Source: Mesostigma viride (taxonomy: Eukaryota; Streptophyta; Mesostigmatophyceae; Mesostigmatales; Mesostigmataceae). Taken from it: DNA of 64,000 nt. This document shows positions 57,101-64,000 of the stretch, one piece after another. Under the pieces are notes generated by a model. It had not been told where the DNA came from. It did no database searches and worked only from the letters and a program-made list of their open reading frames with translations. The position numbers and the translations under genes were made by a program. The DNA is taken from positions 1,669,381-1,733,380 of the forward strand of contig RPFO01000156.1 of the NCBI GenBank assembly GCA_009746045.1. The letters run 5' to 3'. Every line of letters begins with the position of its first letter. Position 1 is the first letter of the stretch.

Positions 57101-60100
57101 TGCTTCCCACCCCACTTCTCCATCTGTAACGTGCTCTCTCCCGCTCCACTATTGCTGTTTCGTTCACCATCCACCCATTACCCCCTTCTCCCTTCCCCCC
57201 CCCCCCCCCTTCCTCCCCCCCCCTCCTCTCTTCCATTAATTACTCTGTCCTGCTCTCTTCTGCACGTCCCCCCCGGCTCGTCCGCGCCCAGATCACTCCC
57301 AAGCGCGGCAAGCCCATCTGCTGGGAGGCGCTCGCGTGCCTGGGCCAGATGACCGAGGCAGTCGGGGAGCCGATGCAGGCCCCGGTGGAGGGCATGCTGG
57401 ACATCATGTTCAAGTGCCCACTCAGCCCGACGCTGGTCGAGACCCTGACCAAGATCAGCACGCGGTGAGCGGGCCTGTTGCGTGTCGTTTGCAGTAAGGA
57501 CACTTTGTGGTTAAGAACCCGAATCCCTGGCCAAGATCAGCACGCAGTGAGGGGGCCTGTTGGTGTGGTTTGCAGTAAGGACACTTTGTGGTTGAGAACC
57601 CGAAACCCTGGCCAAGATCAGCTCGCGGTGAGCGGGCCTGTTGCGTGCCGTTTGCATCAGGAGTATCAAATATTTGATGTGTGCTTTGGAATGAGATCGT
57701 AAGAAAATAAAATCTTCTTCGTTGTAAGGTCTTATTTGAACGAAAATGGATACAACGAGTGAGCTTGTCACCCAGAACCCCAGCCTCAGTGCCCCAGCAT
57801 GGAGCAGCAAGTTTGTAGCTTGGTGGCGCATCATTGTAGCTTGTGCTCTAGCCTGCATGCTTGCCGTGGGTTACAGTGTTCTTAATCCCAGGGCATATGG
57901 GGGTGTGGGTGGTTATTTTAATATTATCTCAATGTTTGGCCAGTATTGGAAAGGTGCCTTCCACAGGACCTGTTTAGGAAGGATGTGTGCTAACCGTTTT
58001 CTGTGTCTGTCGCAAGTCATGCTGTTAAGGGCACCCAATGGCGGTGGGCGGTGGGCCTGCACGCATAATAATGATGAGAATACGGATAAGAACACCATGC
58101 CTTCATGGGAGTCAAGAAAAAGTAAGGTTGACTGAGCATTCCTTGCGCCCAGTCATTGGTTTGTTCTTCCTCGTTGCATCCGTCCACATGTCAAACGGCA
58201 CCGTGCTTTCGCCCTTTGGCCGTTTTAATGCACACAGTGTATCTGTGCTATACAACCATACAGTGATTTCATCTATCAAGCTATTTATACCCTGTCGGCG
58301 TTGTGTTACAACCAGCCACACGTACAAGCCTCTTCCCCCTCTTGCTGGTCACCAACCAAATGTCCCGCTTGTTACCAGCCATATCTCCCGTGCCGTGAGT
58401 TAATTTTCTCTTTCTCCCGCCCCCACCCACCCCCCACCCCCCCACCCCCCACCAAACTCCTCAGCTTGCCTGTGCTGCTGCCTCCCATCCAGGACCGCCT
58501 GCTCGACACCATCTCCCTCATCCTCGCCAAGTGCCCCTACCAGATGGTCTTTGCCAGCGCAAAAGGCATCCAGCGGAAAGGCGACTATGGCGCCTTCAAC
58601 GGGGGTGCTAGCATCCGGCCCTCGTCGCCGAGCTACGCAAAGGATGGATCCAGTGGCGCGCTGGCCCCCTTTGGCACACCAGGCCAGGCTCTCGAGCGCA
58701 TCCAGCTGGCGCTGCACACGCTGGGTGCTTTTGACTTCAAGGTATATCTATTGTAAACTTTTTAAATGTATGTTGTATGTAAGATGTTCTTCTCCTGATT
58801 TCTTTCTTTCCTTTTTTTGTCTGGGCAGGCACTTGAGTGTGTGCAGCTGGCGCACACACTCTGGGTGCTTTCGACTTCAAGGTTATCCTATTATCATGTT
58901 ATCATGTTATTATCGACATTAAGTTGCCATACTGATTCTCCCCCCATTGACACAGGCACAGGTAAGGTTCGACCGTGCTTGGTGCACCTGAAGGTGTTTT
59001 TGTCACTGGTATTTATTTATTTGTCACTGGAATGTATATTTTTTAAATATATATTTATCACTGGTAGTAGTTTATATTTACTTATCACTGGTATATGAAA
59101 GAGACAACCAGCGCAGGCCAGAAATCTGGAAGAATGGGGACCATCGTAGCTCGAGCCTGCTGTTATCTTATCCGCGTTTGTCGAGTCGTTCAGGATGTTG
59201 GAAATGAAGTTTGATTATGTATCACTGTATTTTAGATACAGCCTTGGGAATGATTAGTTGAGCTGACCTCAAGGTGTGCACTGCACTGAGGAATTTTGGA
59301 GGCGTGTTGGGCGCATTCGACTTCCATGGTTTGCCTGAAGCTAAGGCACTGAATACTTAGTTTTAACCATGATGGGCGCGTCTCATTCTGGCTTCTCTCG
59401 TGTTCTCTCCCCCCCGCACCGTTTTAACCGCATAGACCCTCAATCCCCCGCGCAGACCCGCATTTTTTATTGCTCGCTCCCCTATGCCCCCCTCTCCTTT
59501 TCCCCTCTCACCCCCACACGTTTCTCTTTCTGTCTCACCTCTGCACCTGTCTGCTCCTTCCCACCCATCTACGCTTCTTTCCCTCTCCCTCCCGCCCCCA
59601 CCTGTGCTGCAGGGCCACTCCCAACTCGAATTCGTCCGCGAGGTCGTGCTACCGTACCTCGATGAGTCGGATGCTGGCATCCGAAAACAGGCCGCGCTCG
59701 CCTGCTGCCTCCTGCTCGAGTCCTGTGCCGCCGAGGAACGCCAGCAAACGCCAGCATTCGCCGGCAAGCCCGGGGCCACATCCGGGCCCCAAGGCCCCGG
59801 CGGCCCGCCACCGCCCCAAGGGCAAGCATTAGCGCTGACTGCCCCGGGGGGTGGGGGCAGTGGCAATGGGGCCTTGACCCCCGTGTTGGCCCCCTCGGTG
59901 GACCGGGCGAGGCTGTTAGGGGTTAAACAGCGTCGGCTCATGGAGGACGAGATCATCAGCAAGCTGCTGGAGCTGGCAGTGGCGGACGCGGACGCTGAGG
60001 TTCGCCAGCAGGTGCTCCAGGCGCTCAAGTCGGGCGTCGGGTTTGACGAGCACCTGGTGCAGGCGGAGAGCCTACGCGCTCTCTTCTTCGCGCTCAACGA

Positions 60101-63100
60101 TGAGGTGGGTGGGGTGAGGGGCTGCAAAAGGGATCGAAGGCATTTGTGATACGGGTACATGGCTATCTGAAAATGAGAGGAAGAAGAGAGGGTATGCTTT
60201 TATCTTGTTGTGCGATCAACAATGAGGTTGGGGGCACAAGGGCGCATACATCAACGAGACAACCAGTGCAGACGAGAAATCTATACATGCTTGTAGGGAG
60301 AGAAGAGAGAAGGCTCTCTTTAGAATCTATTGACTAGAGTGACGTTCCTTGCACCTGCCGACAAAGTGGGTGGGAAGAAAGTCATGTGCCGTATGCTTGC
60401 TTCCCTGTGGTACGCAAATTAAAGGTTGTGGGCCTCTTTCTTTCTGCTCAATACAGGTGCAGGCGGGGACCATATTATTTGAACCGCATGATCCATGAGA
60501 TAGTAACAGAGCCTTTTACTGTCGCTGTATTAGGATAATTTTTTTCCTGCCCTCAACGATATCAGCCAGGTTGCTGCATCTGAAAAAGCTTGTACGTAAA
60601 GGATGGCTCAAGGAATGCAGGCATGTCTTGATGAAACTTGGATGGGATTCTGATGAAATTTTGATCAGATTGGGACGGAATGTAGACGGAAGCTCTCCTT
60701 TGCCATGTGCAAACAGCGACATTTTTTTCTGTTCCAGATTGATAGCGCCCATGATCTTACATCTCAAATCTAGGAGTTGCGGTCACCCGTTTTGGGTGAC
60801 CGTGACGCGAGCAAGCAAGCAAGCTGATGATAGCCGTTATGGAAATGCACCGTCACTTGGATTGTATTTTACTAAAAAAGAAAGAGTGCCTGTGGGTCCT
60901 CTATACATGGCGTTGCGAGCATGTTTGCAAGCTTGTCATGGACCCCATACAAAACAACCTGTCTTGGTTGTCTGAAGGAAATAGCATGTGCTTGCGTGCC
61001 CCCAATGTGTGTGTGGCGTGTGCAAGCAGTCCTTCATGGTGCGCAAGCTGGTGATGGCCACCATCGGCCGCCTGGCGGAGCGCAACCCGGCCTATGTGCT
61101 GCCTGCGCTGCGCCACCACCTGCTGCAGCTGCTGACCGATCTGGAGCACAGGTGAGGGGTCACTATAGCCTTGGAGCTGGCTGTAGTGTGCGGGCAGTGT
61201 CGTCGCTTAGGGTGGGGGATACCCCGCTGTGCCACCACCTGCTGTAGCTGCTAGCCTATCTTGAGCACGGGTGAGGGTCACTGGGTGGCTGACTAGCTGG
61301 CTTAAGTGATAGGGCGACTGCAATTTAATACCTGGAGCGCAGGTGGTGGTCCGCTGTACGGCAGATGCCTGCGCAGCGCTTGTCATGTCCTCATTCTTCA
61401 TTTTCCTTTGGCGCAAGGGTTGGACGGGAGGGGGTGAGGTGGGGGGCAGAGTGCGGGGGGGCGGGGGAAAGTGATTTGCCTGCCTCGCCTGGCTGGTATG
61501 GGATGAGGTACCTTCTCAAGAGGTACCTTGTGCTTCAAGACTTCAAAGGAGGCACGTGTATTACAAATTGTGAATGGATGGGATGTGCGTGGCTTGGGAC
61601 AGCATTTTCCTCGATGAAGGCATTTTATTAAATATGCAATGTTGCTGGTGGAATACATATATGACTCGGCGCTGCTTTGTTGAATGGCTGGACTCGCTCG
61701 CCTCCCTTCAGCGCCGAGAGCAAGAATAAGGAGGAGAGCGCGATCCTGATTGGATGCCTCATCATCGCGTGCAAGCGCCTCTTCCTGCCCTACGTTCAGC
61801 CGGTGTTGAAGGTACGTCGAGGGCGAGGACAGCTGGCGACACGTGATTGCTACGGATGGAAGCGAGCCAAGCAGGTTCCCTGGCATTTGCGCGTTGCCGT
61901 GCGCTCTGGGCATGGAAGAGTTGGGTTTTTGCCCATTCTTCACTGTGGGATCATTGCATGGTTCGCAGTATCTCCCTGAGTCCCTGTGCCATGATGGTGC
62001 CTTCATGAATTACATGACCTGTTTTTGCCTCATCTTTTTGTAAAGCTCGCACCCAGATTTATTGTTACCTCTCTTTTCCCCCCTCTGCTATGCATCGCAC
62101 GCAGTTGCCGCTTCCGCTTATTCACTCTACCTCTCTGCATCTTTCTCTCAGATCGTGGTGCCTTGTCCTTGGGTCTATATATCTTGCCCCGCAGCGGATC
62201 CTCACTAGGCTGCCTACTCCCGCATATCCAACCAGGTCACAGCTTTCTGTTTTTATACCGCTTATGGCTTACACCGCTGGCCTTATACTTGCACCCGCTG
62301 TTCCCGGCAGTCGCTCAACCCGTTTATGGCTTGCTGGTTTATACTTGCACCTGCTGTTCCTTTATGCTTGCACCCGCTCTTCCTTTATACTTGCACCCAC
62401 TGCTCCCCGCAGTCGCTCATTGCCAAGCTGCGCGAGGGCCGCAACCGCGACGTGGCAGGGACCCAGGCGGCGGGGCAGGAGGCGCCGCCGGCCCCCATCG
62501 TGGGCGTGCGCTCGGGAGGGTCAGGCGGCGGCCAGATGGCAGCATGCGTCCTCGACACGATCGGAAAGCTGGCCAAAGTGGTAAGACGTGTTGGCTCCAC
62601 ATGATGGCCAAGCTGGCCAGTGTGGCAAGTGTGTGGGCTCCGCACATCAGGGAAGCTGGCCTGAGTGGCATGTGGATGGAGCCGTTGGAAGGGCTCGGTT
62701 CGGTGAGGGATGTTTCCTCCTTGCGTTTCCACCGTGGTTGGGCACCCGGAAAAAAATTGGTTCCATGGTTGTCACATTGGCAGGACATAACCGGTGCGAA
62801 GGTTCCATGGGTGCCATGTGCGCTGGACACGACCGGAATAAAACTTTCATTCCCGTAGCTTTCTTAGTAAGCTGGCCAAAAGCGGTTTGTGGGTGGAGGC
62901 GTGGACAAGGTTATGGATGTGTTCTCGTGGCGGATGCCATGGCAAGGAGTACGGTGGGATGGGCGGCATGTCTGCTAGACGCTGGTAGGGAAGCGGTCGG
63001 TGAGAGTGGTGCGTTGAATGGTTGGCAAGGGTTGCTATTGCAGATGGTGGATGCCTTGGTTTTATTCTATTGCTCTACCCGGCTGTAATCCACCGCCTGT

Positions 63101-64000
63101 TCTCCGGATGCGTCCGTATGGAAGGAGTTATAGCGATCAGCTATAATGCTTTGCCATGCTTTCTTTGCCATGACTAGCATGCAGGCGCAGGCGTGCCTGC
63201 CGGACCTGTTCTTCAGACATGCTGACCTGTTGCTTATCTCCCCGGCTCTTGCGTATCTCCCCGAATCCTCCCCGGCTCATGTCCACCCATTACTCGGCCC
63301 CTGTCGACCCTCATCAGGCCGGCAGCAGCATGCAGGCGTACCTACCGGACCTCTTCCCCATCATGCTCGACTTCTTGCGCGAGGGCAACGTGGGCGACCA
63401 CTCGGACGTGGTGGTGGACACCATGGGCCGTTTTGTACAGAGCACCGGGTGGGTGGACCAGTAAAGTGGATCGGGGAAAGCTTCGCATAATGGCATACAT
63501 CACTCGGACGTACTGGCAGGCACCATGAGCCGATTTGTACCGAGCGCTGGCTATGGCAACTGGCGGCGCTTTCTAGTTTTTGCTCCTTCAGCGTTTTTCT
63601 TCCCAGGGAGAAAGTGGATTGGTATGACCTATTTGTCCAGGAATCCTTTCCAGTGCATGTTTCTGAGTGCACGTGCTCGTGTACCCGTGTTTTTTTTAAT
63701 GCATCTGATATACTATATACTTAATAGGTATATAGACTCAATATTTGATGTACTACTAAATGCTTATTAGTTCTATATACTGGATATCTGATGTACTACT
63801 ACATACTTAAATAGTTCTATAAACTGGATATCTGATATACTTCTAAATACTTAAGAGTTTTATAGACTGGATATCTGATATACTTCTAAATGCTTAATAG
63901 TTTTATCGACTGGATGTCTGATATACTTCCAAATACTTAAGAGTTTTATAGACTGGATATTTGATATACTTCTAAATACTTTCTTTACTGGATATTTGAT
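51171..64000 (+). CDS. TOR: Target of rapamycin (TOR) kinase, N-terminal HEAT region, 3' end beyond window
   Basis: Thirteen exons with matching phases: 51171-51512, 51782-51856, 52478-52749, 53611-53692, 54209-54286, 56040-56183, 57292-57464, 58465-58741, 59613-60104, 61030-61151, 61712-61811, 62413-62580 and 63318-63448. They encode about 690 residues of HEAT repeats. Signatures conserved in plant TOR include [89 protein letters not shown] and [18 protein letters not shown] low-complexity Gly/Pro insert sits within exon 59613-60104. TOR kinase controls growth and translation in response to nutrients; these HEAT repeats bind Raptor. The kinase and FRB domains lie beyond 64000. The start codon exon was not identified; little more than about 30 residues should be missing upstream. 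Confidence 0.93.
51905..52275. repeat. C-rich (CCCT/CCCG)n satellite in TOR intron
   Basis: It starts as CCACCCA units, passes through CCCG units (51955-52035) and becomes a nearly pure CCCT array (52070-52272). It lies in the intron between TOR exons 51782-51856 and 52478-52749, with pyrimidines on the coding strand, the opposite asymmetry to the helicase intron array. Confidence 0.9.
52989..53021. repeat. (GGT)n microsatellite
   Basis: About eleven GGT units in the TOR intron 52750-53610. Confidence 0.85.
54534..54842. repeat. 16-bp minisatellite (TTGAATAGGATGAGTG)
   Basis: About 19 copies with point variants in TOR intron 54287-56039. One unit is 15 bp. Confidence 0.9.
55286..55826. repeat. 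59-bp minisatellite, about nine copies
   Basis: The unit includes CCTGATGACCTACCCTGTCG and GTTTCCTGTCTGATCACG. Copies are almost identical, differing at CGTAT/CGCAT and AACAACAAC/AACAATAAC; the penultimate copy is shortened near 55745. It lies in the same TOR intron as the 16-bp array. Confidence 0.92.
56750..56975 (+). repeat. G-rich (GGGGTG)n array in TOR intron
   Basis: Hexamer and near-hexamer units on the coding strand within intron 56184-57291. It has high G-quadruplex potential. A pyrimidine-rich stretch at 57055-57240 follows before the next exon. Confidence 0.9.
63700..64000. repeat. ~43-bp AT-rich tandem repeat
   Basis: The unit contains CTGGATATCTGATATACTTC and AAATACTTAAGAGTTTTATA. 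At least six diverged copies run to the window edge inside a TOR intron. Confidence 0.85.

Noticed and set aside
1-64000. CRISPR arrays, bacterial operons, riboswitches
   Set aside because: The window is intron-rich nuclear DNA; the tandem repeats are contiguous satellites without unique spacers.

Overview
This is a nuclear window from a eukaryote, most likely a green alga (Viridiplantae). Genes are split by GT-AG introns, exons are GC-rich, and introns and intergenic DNA are AT-rich, satellite-rich and full of retroelements. The two largest genes look plant-like: a composite UPF1-like/TRANK1-like helicase and a TOR gene whose HEAT region reads closer to plant TOR than to animal mTOR. The species cannot be named from sequence alone.

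Layout. (1) <1-16402, + strand: 3' part of a giant SF1 helicase gene. It has at least 11 exons with consistent phases. Its introns hold a 168-bp SINE-like insertion, an antisense fragment of a retroelement with a restriction-like endonuclease domain, and about 0.9 kb of G-rich satellite. (2) 16591-19162: two ~400-bp direct repeats around a non-coding segment with AACGCGAT palindromes. (3) 19181-24177: a full-length but mutated APE-type LINE (LINE-A) with a 10-bp target duplication, carrying two nested insertions that have their own target duplications. (4) 24402-24590: a second SINE-like copy. (5) 25308-26889, - strand: a decayed armadillo-like gene. (6) 27874-28485: a compound C-rich/CA satellite. 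(7) 28978-40626, - strand: a U-box/protein-kinase/ankyrin gene. Its ankyrin part is spread over four ~1.6-kb tandem units, each with one 102-bp ankyrin exon, and one unit carries a TIR transposon. (8) 41230-44060: three 3' fragments of another LINE (LINE-B) joined tail to tail. (9) 44944-48162, - strand: a complete three-exon GDP-sugar-type transporter (319 codons) with a 782-bp TIR element in intron 1. (10) 51171->64000, + strand: the 5' part of a TOR kinase gene, 13 exons seen, running off the window.

The genes do not form an operon or pathway. Shared themes are growth signalling (TOR), ubiquitin/kinase signalling, Golgi sugar transport and RNA/DNA helicase function. The most unusual signals are: (a) most TOR introns contain decayed copies of the adjacent exon end together with its splice site, as if introns grew by repeated junction duplication; (b) a covarying 3' hairpin with a CAAC loop is shared by LINE-B, two SINE-like copies and a nested insertion; (c) ankyrin exons were amplified as unit exons of identical length and phase.
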